Shown one piece after another: positions 7,745-16,047 of a DNA stretch of 64,000 nucleotides. A model generated the notes under the pieces. That model was not told where the DNA came from. It did not search any database and worked only from the letters and a program-made list of their open reading frames with translations. Each line of letters starts with the position of its first letter. Position 1 is the first letter of the stretch. A program made the translations under genes and the position numbers. The DNA lies in contig CAZKUR010000003.1 of the NCBI GenBank assembly GCA_964556005.1, positions 26,357-90,356 on the forward strand, in the 5' to 3' direction. This DNA is from CAZKUR01 sp964556005 (GTDB lineage: Bacteria > Bacteroidota > Ignavibacteria > Ignavibacteriales > Ignavibacteriaceae).

Positions 7745-9289
7745 ATGAAACAATTAATATGTGTTTACTGTGAAGGTGCTGATACAAAATTAGCAGTAAT
7801 AACAAAAGTAAACCAGAAGCTTAAAATCGTTAAGGCTGATTCCGTGAATGTTCTTCAGCCGGCAGTACAGTTGGAGGATGGAGTATCAAGCTTATCGATA
7901 GAAGGCAATGAAATTAACCTGGATACTTTCCGCAGTAACGATGTTCAAATGGAAAATTCAATGGGTACGGCAAGCATCGGTAATATAAACGAAGCGCTTC
8001 AGGGAATTAACTTGAACAATAGCCTTTTCTTGCCTGCATTAACGGAACCATCGGTTTATTATCATGTTTATGAAGCCGCTGAGAAATCAAAATCGGCAAA
8101 AGTTGCACAGGATATAATAGATGATATTCAGGAATCGAAGAATGTTTCCGTAGATAAAGAAAATCTCGGATACATAGAATTGTCGGATAAATCTATGCTT
8201 TCTGTTTTCCTTGGCGGAGAAGTATCATGCATAAACATGATCAATTCCCTTGCACGTTTTAACGGGAAAAGAAATTACAAAATTCCTTCGGTGAAAAGCG
8301 CTGAAATTTCATTGGCATATTACGTGGCTAAAAGGAAAAAGTTTTTCCCGGATGATAATTCGTTGATAGTTTATATCGGCAAGGAGTACAGCAAGTTAAT
8401 CTTTTTACACGGACGAAAGTTAAAGCACATCGGCTCTACCCTGGATATCGGCACAATAAATCTTCATACTTACGATGTTTATTTTTCAAAGATACTTCTC
8501 GAGATGGAAAACGGCGGTGTATCGTCTCTCGACAACATTATTGTATGCGGCGAAGATGATTCGGAGAATTTAATTCTTTCCTTTTATGGAACTTTCCCGG
8601 AAGCCAATGTATCGCGCCTTGATTTTGATGATTTGGATCTTACGGCTCTTGACCCTGAAACGAGAGAAAAATTTTCAGCATACAGCGTACCTGTTGCAGT
8701 TGCAAACGATTATTTCGACGAATTGAGCAAGCAGCATCAAGGAATAAACCTGTTACCCAAGTATGTAAAAGAAGAACAAAAATTCTTTCAATTTGCATGG
8801 CATGGTTATGCAATGCTGCCGGTTCTATTTGGCGCAACGCTTCTGCTGACAATCCAAATACTTAATAACCAGCAGGTAATTAACCAGCTTAGTGATCAAA
8901 TTACAAAACAAACCATTCTTCAAAAACAGAATCAGCAGGTCCTCAATCAAATTTCGGATTTACAGGGAAAAATCAGCGGGTTCGATCAAACGCAGGCCAT
9001 TTTGGATTCGGCTTCTGTCGGGACAGATGTTTGGAATAAAACTCTTGCAGAAATTTCAAATTTCTTCGGAAACAAAAAAGACATCTGGCTTACTAAACTT
9101 GCGGATGAGAACCAAAAAGTAATTTCGCTTGAAGGATATGCTCTTTCGAGATATGTATTGACGGACTTTGCATATTCAATTAATTCTGCAGTCCTTAAAT
9201 CGGTTTCTTATGAACAGCTTAGAGACGCTAATACATATAAGTTTACACTTTCTTTTAATTTACTTGCATCCAAAGAGGGTAAAAAATGA
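7745..9289 (+). CDS. PilM-PilN fusion protein (pilus alignment subcomplex)
   Basis: Protein of 514 residues. The first ~320 residues look like a diverged actin-like PilM domain (LIVYIGKEYSKLIFLHGRKL, later NIIVCGEDD). At 333-338 comes GINLLP, which is the conserved N-terminal motif by which free PilN binds PilM. It is followed by one membrane segment (about 354-373), a Gln/Asn-rich coiled coil (375-415) and a periplasmic PilN-like ferredoxin fold to the end. In most bacteria PilM and PilN are separate proteins joined through exactly this motif, so this is a natural fusion. It starts right after the preceding stop codon, and its own stop overlaps the next gene (ATGA at 9286). The PilM part is too diverged for me to confirm ATP binding. 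Confidence 0.8.
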   Translation: MKQLICVYCEGADTKLAVITKVNQKLKIVKADSVNVLQPAVQLEDGVSSLSIEGNEINLDTFRSNDVQMENSMGTASIGNINEALQGINLNNSLFLPALTEPSVYYHVYEAAEKSKSAKVAQDIIDDIQESKNVSVDKENLGYIELSDKSMLSVFLGGEVSCINMINSLARFNGKRNYKIPSVKSAEISLAYYVAKRKKFFPDDNSLIVYIGKEYSKLIFLHGRKLKHIGSTLDIGTINLHTYDVYFSKILLEMENGGVSSLDNIIVCGEDDSENLILSFYGTFPEANVSRLDFDDLDLTALDPETREKFSAYSVPVAVANDYFDELSKQHQGINLLPKYVKEEQKFFQFAWHGYAMLPVLFGATLLLTIQILNNQQVINQLSDQITKQTILQKQNQQVLNQISDLQGKISGFDQTQAILDSASVGTDVWNKTLAEISNFFGNKKDIWLTKLADENQKVISLEGYALSRYVLTDFAYSINSAVLKSVSYEQLRDANTYKFTLSFNLLASKEGKK

Positions 9290-10173
9290 ACAGAAAAACA
9301 CGAAGCACGTTAGGACTGATCGGACTTTTACTCATTATCCTCATTGCAGGGGGAGGTTACATTTTTTTTGGACAACGGAGCAATATAAACGAAAAAAATA
9401 AAAAATTAGCCGATTTAAATAAAAATATTTACGATCCGCAGCAGTTAGCAATTCAATTTAATGATCTTTCAAAAAGGGCGGCAGTGCTGGATTCGGTACT
9501 TGCAAGCAGAAAATTTAATATCCCTCAAAATTTATCTTCGATTAAATTTTACGGTTTCATTAATCAGGTTACGTCTAACTTCGATCCTCTTTCAAACGTG
9601 GATATTGAGTACCTTGAACAAAAACCCGATAAAGAATTCTATTATTATTCATATAAAATAAACGGTAAGGCTACATACAACGATCTTTATTCTCTCGTCT
9701 ATTCAATTGAAGAAAGTAAAGAACTGAAAAAAATAGCTTCATTAAATTTGAACAACGTTATTGCCACAGATGATAAAGGAATGCCTGAATTTTTAGTCAA
9801 CTTCAATATGGAAGTGCATGTTTATTACGCAAACAACGACCGGTTTGCGACAGCCGAATTTGTCGAAAATAATTTATCGACTAAGCCCATCTACGATGCA
9901 TTTTATCCGTTGATCAGAAATGAAATTCCACCGAATATAGATAACCTGCTCGATGTGCAAGGTGCAAAGCTTCTTGCGCTAATTCCTGAGGGTGCATTTA
10001 TCTCCGATAGTAAAGGCAATACCTACCTTGTTTGGGAAGGAGAAAAAGTGTATCTGGGTTATGTAACTAAGATAGATTATGATCATAATATGGTCAGCTT
10101 CATATTGAATAAAGGTGGAATCATCGAGAAAACCGATCTTGAACTACAAAAAGACGAAAAAACAAAGAAATAA
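9286..10173 (+). CDS. PilO-like periplasmic protein with a PilP-like tail
   Basis: Protein of 295 residues with a short cytoplasmic start, one membrane segment (about 8-28), a coiled-coil-prone linker, and a periplasmic domain to about 180, the plan of PilO. The last ~90 residues (LLALIPEGAFISDSKGN, then LVWEGEKVYLGYVTKIDYD) form a short beta-rich unit that resembles the secretin-contacting PilP domain. This would explain why no separate pilP lies before the secretin gene. Assignment of the first part rests on topology and position (PilN, PilO, secretin order). The PilP-like tail is inference. It overlaps pilMN by four bases. Confidence 0.65.
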   Translation: MNRKTRSTLGLIGLLLIILIAGGGYIFFGQRSNINEKNKKLADLNKNIYDPQQLAIQFNDLSKRAAVLDSVLASRKFNIPQNLSSIKFYGFINQVTSNFDPLSNVDIEYLEQKPDKEFYYYSYKINGKATYNDLYSLVYSIEESKELKKIASLNLNNVIATDDKGMPEFLVNFNMEVHVYYANNDRFATAEFVENNLSTKPIYDAFYPLIRNEIPPNIDNLLDVQGAKLLALIPEGAFISDSKGNTYLVWEGEKVYLGYVTKIDYDHNMVSFILNKGGIIEKTDLELQKDEKTKK

Positions 10174-10191
10174 TAATTATGAGAGCGTAAT

Positions 10192-11442
10192 ATGAAAGTT
10201 TTAATATCAACACTGTTTTTAACATTATTCTTCTTCATACAGTTATATCCGCAAAAGTATCTGGAGAGGGAGTTAAGCGGGTATAATAATCCAAGCCAGC
10301 TTGTTACGTTATCGGCAAATTTGCCCTTTAACCAGGCAGTAGCACTTTTGAGTAAAGTAAGTGAAAACACTACCGGCAAAAAAATAGTCTCTACCGTTAG
10401 CATAGATAAGCCAATTGGTATCGAGATAAATAATATGGCTTATGACAAAGCGCTGGTTATTCTTGTTCAATATGAAGGCTTAATTTATGAAGAGAAGGAA
10501 GATGTTATTATAATTAAAAGAAGAGAAGAAAACGAACAAAAAAAATCACCCGAAACATATGCTCCGCCTAATGTAAATGAAGTAAAAATCTCGGCTTTAT
10601 TTTTCGAATTGGATGTAAACGCCTCAAGACAAAGAGGAATTGATTGGCAGTTTTTACTTTCAAAAGACGGCTTCAATATCGGCAGCAAGTTAATTCATCA
10701 AAATTCTGCCAGCAGCAACAGCGGAAGCAGCAGCACTTCAAATACCACCCAGCAGCAGCCACCGGATTTTAACGTTTCCTCATCATCGACATTTCAAACC
10801 GGAAATTTCTTCGGCCAGGCAACTGCATTGTTCCAATTTTTTGAAGATGAAAATTTAGGCAATATTATTGCAAGTCCTAATATTATTGTTAGGGACGGTA
10901 ATGAAGGGAAAATTCAGGTTGGCACCGACTTTTCGGTTAAGCAGAAAGATTTTTCCGGGAACGTTGTTGAAAAATTTTATCCGACCGGAACAATTATTTC
11001 TGTTACGCCTTATGTTTACAACGAAGATAGTTTGAAATATATGCTATTAAAAATACATGTAGAACGAAGTTCTTTTCAGGTCGGCGATCTAACTTCACAA
11101 ATAAATAAAACAAGTGCCGAGACACAAATTGTAATGCTCGACGGTGAAGAAACTATTATAGGCGGGCTGTTTGTGAATGAACAAACTAATACCCGAACAG
11201 GGATTCCTTTTCTTAAAGACCTGCCCTGGTGGGTATTCGGCATAAGGTACCTGACCGGGAGTGATCAAAAGGTAACGACAAAAAAAGAATTGTTAATTCT
11301 TATAAAAGCCGAGATTGTCCCTTCATTAAGAGAGAGGTTTGAACATCCTAATACATCTTCTCTTATTAAGGATGAACTTAGAAAAAATAGGGAACGTATA
11401 AAATATTACCAATTAAACACAGCTGATCCTAATGATAATTGA
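10192..11442 (+). CDS. pilQ: Secretin (PilQ/GspD-like outer-membrane pore), short form
   Basis: Protein of 416 residues with a signal peptide (about 1-20), a short N-terminal STN/N0-like domain (about 45-105), a Ser/Gln/Asn-rich linker (about 170-200), and the secretin barrel domain from about 215 to 390. The secretin signature is clear: a VMLDGEETIIGGLF stretch, then GIPFLKDLPWWVFG, then KELLILIKAEIVPS. PilQ proteins are usually 600-700 residues, so the periplasmic N-domains are much reduced, matching the fused and compact alignment proteins upstream. It is the last structural gene of the machine. The following receiver gene begins about at its stop codon. Confidence 0.88.
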   Translation: MKVLISTLFLTLFFFIQLYPQKYLERELSGYNNPSQLVTLSANLPFNQAVALLSKVSENTTGKKIVSTVSIDKPIGIEINNMAYDKALVILVQYEGLIYEEKEDVIIIKRREENEQKKSPETYAPPNVNEVKISALFFELDVNASRQRGIDWQFLLSKDGFNIGSKLIHQNSASSNSGSSSTSNTTQQQPPDFNVSSSSTFQTGNFFGQATALFQFFEDENLGNIIASPNIIVRDGNEGKIQVGTDFSVKQKDFSGNVVEKFYPTGTIISVTPYVYNEDSLKYMLLKIHVERSSFQVGDLTSQINKTSAETQIVMLDGEETIIGGLFVNEQTNTRTGIPFLKDLPWWVFGIRYLTGSDQKVTTKKELLILIKAEIVPSLRERFEHPNTSSLIKDELRKNRERIKYYQLNTADPNDN

Positions 11443-11449
11443 AAATCAA

Positions 11450-11812
11450 ATGGAATCAATCCTTATCGTTGACGATGATTTAAATCTATGTCTGGCTCTA
11501 AACGATGAATTAGCGGAGGTTGGTTACAATACCAGCTTTTACACGAATGCTGACGCTGCGCTGGAATTCATAAGTAATAATGATATTGACTTAATACTGC
11601 TGGACTTAAAAATGCCCATTAAAGATGGTTTCGACGTATTGGAAGAATTGAATCAAAACGGTTTCAAAGGTAAAGTCATAGTTTTAACAGCTTACGCAGA
11701 TGTAAAAAGTGCAATAGAATCCGCAAGGTTGGGAGCTACCGATTTTATCAGCAAACCTTATGACTTCGACGAGCTCTTGATTACGATGCGAAAAGTTCTG
11801 CAAAAGGATTAA
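11450..11812 (+). CDS. Single-domain response regulator receiver
   Basis: Protein of 120 residues consisting of one REC domain: acidic pair DDD near residue 8, phospho-acceptor Asp in LILLDLKMP near 48, the conserved Thr in VLTAYA and Lys in SKPYDF. There is no output domain, so it acts by protein contact or as a phosphate relay, as CheY or Spo0F do. An upstream in-frame ATG at 11432 lies inside the secretin gene. ATG 11450 is preferred because the REC fold begins immediately after it. It sits between the secretin and a large hybrid kinase with five-base spacing to the latter, so it is likely cotranscribed with both. Confidence 0.85.
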   Translation: MESILIVDDDLNLCLALNDELAEVGYNTSFYTNADAALEFISNNDIDLILLDLKMPIKDGFDVLEELNQNGFKGKVIVLTAYADVKSAIESARLGATDFISKPYDFDELLITMRKVLQKD

Positions 11813-11817
11813 CAATT

Positions 11818-14800
11818 ATGAAAATAAGCTTTCGTATACTGTTGATTAATTTTTTGATAGTTGCCTTAATATTAGGCGGCTCGGCCTTTGCATTTTATAC
11901 TATCATGTATGAAGTGCTTACCAACCAGCAATCCAAGTACCTGCTTAACTCTGCAAATGATTTTCTTTATAGTTTCAGGGAGTTAAACCAGAACTTGGAC
12001 GACGAATTTCTGTCGTACATACAAAACAGTAAAAGTGTTGATGTAAAATCGAATTGGAAATTGGACTTCATATTTAAGGAAGATTTTAACGACAAAAATA
12101 TTCAGCCTAAAAAAGTAAACAAGGATATTGTTTACCTTCCGAATAAGCCTGTAACTATTCAGCTCTTTCTAAAAGATAATCCTTATACATTGGTAAAAAA
12201 ATATAAATCCGATGATGGTACAATCTACTATTACGGAAAGACTTTTTCTACAGGACTTCTCGATGAAATTTCGAGAACTATAAATTCAGAGATTGCTATA
12301 ATTTCAAATGATTCCCCTTCCGAAGTATCGAACGAATCTGCTAATCAGAAATTAATGTATTTCATTTCAAATGCATATAAAGAGCTTAAAAAGAAAAATA
12401 ACTTTGAAATTTATTCGGGCGGTACCGAATGGAACGATATTCTGGCGACAATATGCAGAACTTCAGATGCTGATAACATTAATAAAAATCTTCAATTCGT
12501 AATATTTAATACAATCGGCGAAGCAGCTTCTCTCAGGTCGAATATTAGAAATATTTTATTAATTCTCGGAGCATCAGGAATTCTTCTTTCACTTATCCTG
12601 ACTTTTATATTTACTGATAAATTAAGAAAGCAAATTACACAGCTTAGTAAAGGAACTGAGATAATAAGAAAAGGCGATTTCAAAAACAGGATTCCTGTTC
12701 AAAGTAAAGATGAACTGGGACATCTTGCAGTCGCTTTCAACGACATGATGAATGTACTGGAGAAAAATCAAAAAGCTAAAAATGAATATTCCGAATTTAT
12801 TACTCTGATAAATCAAAATCCGACTTTAAAGGAAATCTCCGAGGCTGCACTTAAAAAAATTATCACAACATGCAGCTTATCCACCGGGGCCTTGTATACG
12901 GTAAATGAAAATTCAATAAAATTAATTAGCGCCTTTGGTTTTGAAAATGATCATTCTTTCAAGGTAAACTCTCCATTTTTTGATCAGGTTGTAAAAAACC
13001 GTGAAGCTGTTGAATTATCATCAAATGAAACACTGCCTGTAATATCAACCGGCGCTGTGGATTTAAAGCTGAAATATATTTTAATGATTCCCATCATATA
13101 CAACAATAAAACCATAGCCGTACTTGAGCTGGGTTCTTTTGAAAAACTATCCGAAGAATCGAAAGATTATTTATTAAAAATCAAAGAACAGCTTGCAATC
13201 GGATTGACAAACGCATATTCGTTTTTACAATTAGAAATCCTTGTATCCGAATTGAAGAAACTGAATGAGGATTATCAAAAACAAAACGAGCAAATTAAAC
13301 AACAGCATAATGTCTTAATTGATCTTCATAAAGAATTAAAGCATCAAGCGGAAGAGCTTGAGATTCAGAAAGAAAAAGCCGAGGAGGCTACAAAATTAAA
13401 ATCGCAATTCCTGGCAAGCATGTCGCACGAGCTGCGAACCCCAATGAACTCGATACTGGGATTGACCGAATTGATACTTGACAGGGCTTCTCTCGATGCC
13501 AAAAATAGAGAGCGTCTCGAAGTCGTTCTAAAGAGCGGCAAAAGATTAATGAATTTAATTAATGATATTCTCGACCTCTCGAAAATCGAGGCCGGAAAGA
13601 TGGACATTCAGGAAGATGAAGTTCTTCTTGGTGAGCTTCTGGATGATGTAGAACTTTCGGTAAGTCCCCTAGTGTTGAACAAAAAAATAGATTTTAAAGT
13701 AGAACGAGCGACAAACACAAATGTTTATATAATTACAGACAGGGGAAAGATTACCCAAGTCCTGATAAACCTTCTCGGCAATGCAATAAAGTTTACCGAA
13801 GAGGGAATTGTAAAACTAAGAGTTACGACCGAAGAAAATTCGTGGTTAAAATTTGATGTAATCGATACAGGTATAGGGATAAGCGAAGAGCATCAAAAAG
13901 TAATTTTTGAAGAATTCAGGCAGGTCGACGGTACGACTACACGAAAATATTCCGGTACAGGACTCGGCTTGGCGATTTGTAAAAAAATTGCAGGCATGCT
14001 GCGCGGCATTTTATCCGTTAAAAGTGAACCGGGGAAAGGTTCTACTTTTTCTTTTACGATTCCTTTAAGCTTTTTGGAAGGACAGCAGGATACCGGCAAG
14101 CTTAAAGTTAATGTAGAAAAATTAATTAAGAATAGAAAAAATCCTATTCTTGTAATTGACGATGATCCTGAGATTAGGTACACCATCGGGCAATATTTAA
14201 TTTCGAGGGGATATGAAGTTATTTATGCCGAGGATGGAAGCAGAGGTTTTCAAATGGCAAAACAGGTTCAGCCTTTTGCCATAACTCTCGATGTAATGCT
14301 TCCCAACAAAGACGGCTGGACGGTTCTGAAAGATTTAAAAGAAGACGAATCCACCAAAGATATTCCCGTTATTCTTATTTCAATGATTGGAGAAAAAAAT
14401 ATCGGCTACGGGTTGGGAGCTTTTGAGTATTTTATTAAACCAATTTCACATGAAAAGCTTTTATCTGCTTTTTCAAAGCTCGAAAATTTGGCAAAGAAAA
14501 AAATAGAAAAAATTATTCTTGTAGATGACGACGAACTTGAATTCGAGAAATTTAAAAAAGCTTTTGAGAACGACAAGATAAGAATAGAATATATTAAAGA
14601 CAGCGAACTGGCTTTCAGCAAAATATCAGAAACACAACCCGATTTAATCATACTCGATTTAATGATGCCGAAGATTGATGGGATTACATTATCGCATAAA
14701 TTAAAGTCTCACGCGGAAACCAAGGACATCCCGATTATTCTCAGCACCGCTAAAGATTTAACCGACGAAGAAAAAAATTCTTTAAGCAATATAGTTGAGG

Positions 14801-15363
14801 GAATTACGGTAAAATCGAACGGCCATCCGCTTGATGTTCTTAAGATTGTAAGAGATAGGCTTAAGATGCATGAAGATTTTTCCGCCATGGGAAAAATTGA
14901 AGATAAAATGCCTGAAATAGAAAGCAAAAAAAATGATGAAATGATAATCGAAGAATCCGTGGTTAATAATGAAAATATTGAATTCGCCGGCGAGATACTT
15001 GTTGTTGACGACGATCCCGATGCTTTATTTACAATCAGTGAAATAATAGGAGCATGCGGTTATAAAACCATTATGGCTAACGGCGGCGTAGAATGTCTCG
15101 ACATTCTTGAAAGAAGTACTCCCGATTTAATTTTTCTCGATATAATGATGCCGAAATTAGACGGATTTCAGGTTTTGAAAAAAATAAAAAAAATAAGCAG
15201 GCTGGCCAATATCCCGGTGTTTGCAGTAACAGCAAAAGCAATGTCGGGAGATAAAGATATAATCCTTAAAAACGGTTTTGACGATTATATTGCTAAGCCT
15301 GTAAATGCAGGGATAATGGCATTTAAAATTGAAAAAATATTCTCAAAGCTAAAACCAAGTTAA
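11818..15363 (+). CDS. Hybrid sensor histidine kinase with three receiver domains
   Basis: Membrane kinase of 1181 residues: a membrane segment near 8-29, a ~215-residue extracytoplasmic sensor of unknown family, a second segment near 246-266, HAMP (about 268-320), GAF (about 340-480), coiled coil (about 485-530), HisKA with SMSHELRTP (His near 536), an HATPase domain with DTGIGI and GTGLGLAI boxes, then three receivers beginning near 776, 898 and 1057. REC1 has LDVMLP, REC2 LDLMMP and REC3 LDIMMP, so all three keep the phospho-acceptor Asp. Placed in the pilus operon between two receiver-only genes, it probably feeds a multistep relay controlling pilus activity, which is inferred from position. 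Confidence 0.88.
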   Translation: MKISFRILLINFLIVALILGGSAFAFYTIMYEVLTNQQSKYLLNSANDFLYSFRELNQNLDDEFLSYIQNSKSVDVKSNWKLDFIFKEDFNDKNIQPKKVNKDIVYLPNKPVTIQLFLKDNPYTLVKKYKSDDGTIYYYGKTFSTGLLDEISRTINSEIAIISNDSPSEVSNESANQKLMYFISNAYKELKKKNNFEIYSGGTEWNDILATICRTSDADNINKNLQFVIFNTIGEAASLRSNIRNILLILGASGILLSLILTFIFTDKLRKQITQLSKGTEIIRKGDFKNRIPVQSKDELGHLAVAFNDMMNVLEKNQKAKNEYSEFITLINQNPTLKEISEAALKKIITTCSLSTGALYTVNENSIKLISAFGFENDHSFKVNSPFFDQVVKNREAVELSSNETLPVISTGAVDLKLKYILMIPIIYNNKTIAVLELGSFEKLSEESKDYLLKIKEQLAIGLTNAYSFLQLEILVSELKKLNEDYQKQNEQIKQQHNVLIDLHKELKHQAEELEIQKEKAEEATKLKSQFLASMSHELRTPMNSILGLTELILDRASLDAKNRERLEVVLKSGKRLMNLINDILDLSKIEAGKMDIQEDEVLLGELLDDVELSVSPLVLNKKIDFKVERATNTNVYIITDRGKITQVLINLLGNAIKFTEEGIVKLRVTTEENSWLKFDVIDTGIGISEEHQKVIFEEFRQVDGTTTRKYSGTGLGLAICKKIAGMLRGILSVKSEPGKGSTFSFTIPLSFLEGQQDTGKLKVNVEKLIKNRKNPILVIDDDPEIRYTIGQYLISRGYEVIYAEDGSRGFQMAKQVQPFAITLDVMLPNKDGWTVLKDLKEDESTKDIPVILISMIGEKNIGYGLGAFEYFIKPISHEKLLSAFSKLENLAKKKIEKIILVDDDELEFEKFKKAFENDKIRIEYIKDSELAFSKISETQPDLIILDLMMPKIDGITLSHKLKSHAETKDIPIILSTAKDLTDEEKNSLSNIVEGITVKSNGHPLDVLKIVRDRLKMHEDFSAMGKIEDKMPEIESKKNDEMIIEESVVNNENIEFAGEILVVDDDPDALFTISEIIGACGYKTIMANGGVECLDILERSTPDLIFLDIMMPKLDGFQVLKKIKKISRLANIPVFAVTAKAMSGDKDIILKNGFDDYIAKPVNAGIMAFKIEKIFSKLKPS

Positions 15364-15366
15364 CAT

Positions 15367-16047
15367 ATGAAAAAAATTCTTGTAATTGACGATTTGCCTG
15401 AAAATGTTTTTATGCTTCAGGACCGGTTAGAACACGAAGGTTATCAAATTATTACTGCGTACGACGGACGGACAGGAGTTGAAAAGGCAAGAACGGAATT
15501 GCCCGATTTAATCCTTCTCGATATTATGATGCCCGAAATGACAGGTATAGAAGTTTGCAAAGTTCTTGTTGTAGATGAACTTACTTCAAGAATACCCATC
15601 ATACTTGTTACCGCAAAATCCGGGGCGGAAGATACCAAGGAAGGATTGGAAGCGGGAGCTTTCGATTATATTAAAAAGCCGTTTCACAGAATAGAACTTT
15701 TGGCAAGAATCAAATCCGCACTAAAATTAAGTGAAGCTAACAAGATGCTGATTGATGCTGAAAAGAAAAATACTTTTTCCGCAACCGTTGTAACTGCCAA
15801 TCATAAAATAAAACAGCCGCTAACACTTTTAAACTTATCATCGGCAGCAATAAAAAAAGAGTTGAGGAAAACCCCGATTTCTATTGAAGCTATACTGAAG
15901 AGAGTTAATTATGTCGATACTGCAGTAAAAGAAATAAACGATGTCTTAAATCAGCTTAACTCTATAAAGTATCCGGTGTTTTCGGATTATACAAAGAGCG
16001 TTAAAATGGTTGATTTCGACAGCGGTGCGGAAATAGAATCAAATTAA
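15367..16047 (+). CDS. Receiver protein with a C-terminal kinase-like H-box domain lacking an ATPase
   Basis: Protein of 226 residues. Residues 1-120 are a canonical REC domain (phospho-acceptor in LILLDIMMP near 53, TAKS, KKPFHR). Residues 135-200 are helical and contain NHKIKQPLTLL (His near 145), which resembles the dimerisation/H-box helix of histidine kinases (HE..QPL). No ATP-binding domain follows and the gene simply ends. It could act as a histidine phosphotransfer partner or a dimeric response regulator. It follows the large kinase by three bases, and its last nine bases overlap the convergent kinase gene on the other strand. Confidence 0.75.
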   Translation: MKKILVIDDLPENVFMLQDRLEHEGYQIITAYDGRTGVEKARTELPDLILLDIMMPEMTGIEVCKVLVVDELTSRIPIILVTAKSGAEDTKEGLEAGAFDYIKKPFHRIELLARIKSALKLSEANKMLIDAEKKNTFSATVVTANHKIKQPLTLLNLSSAAIKKELRKTPISIEAILKRVNYVDTAVKEINDVLNQLNSIKYPVFSDYTKSVKMVDFDSGAEIESN

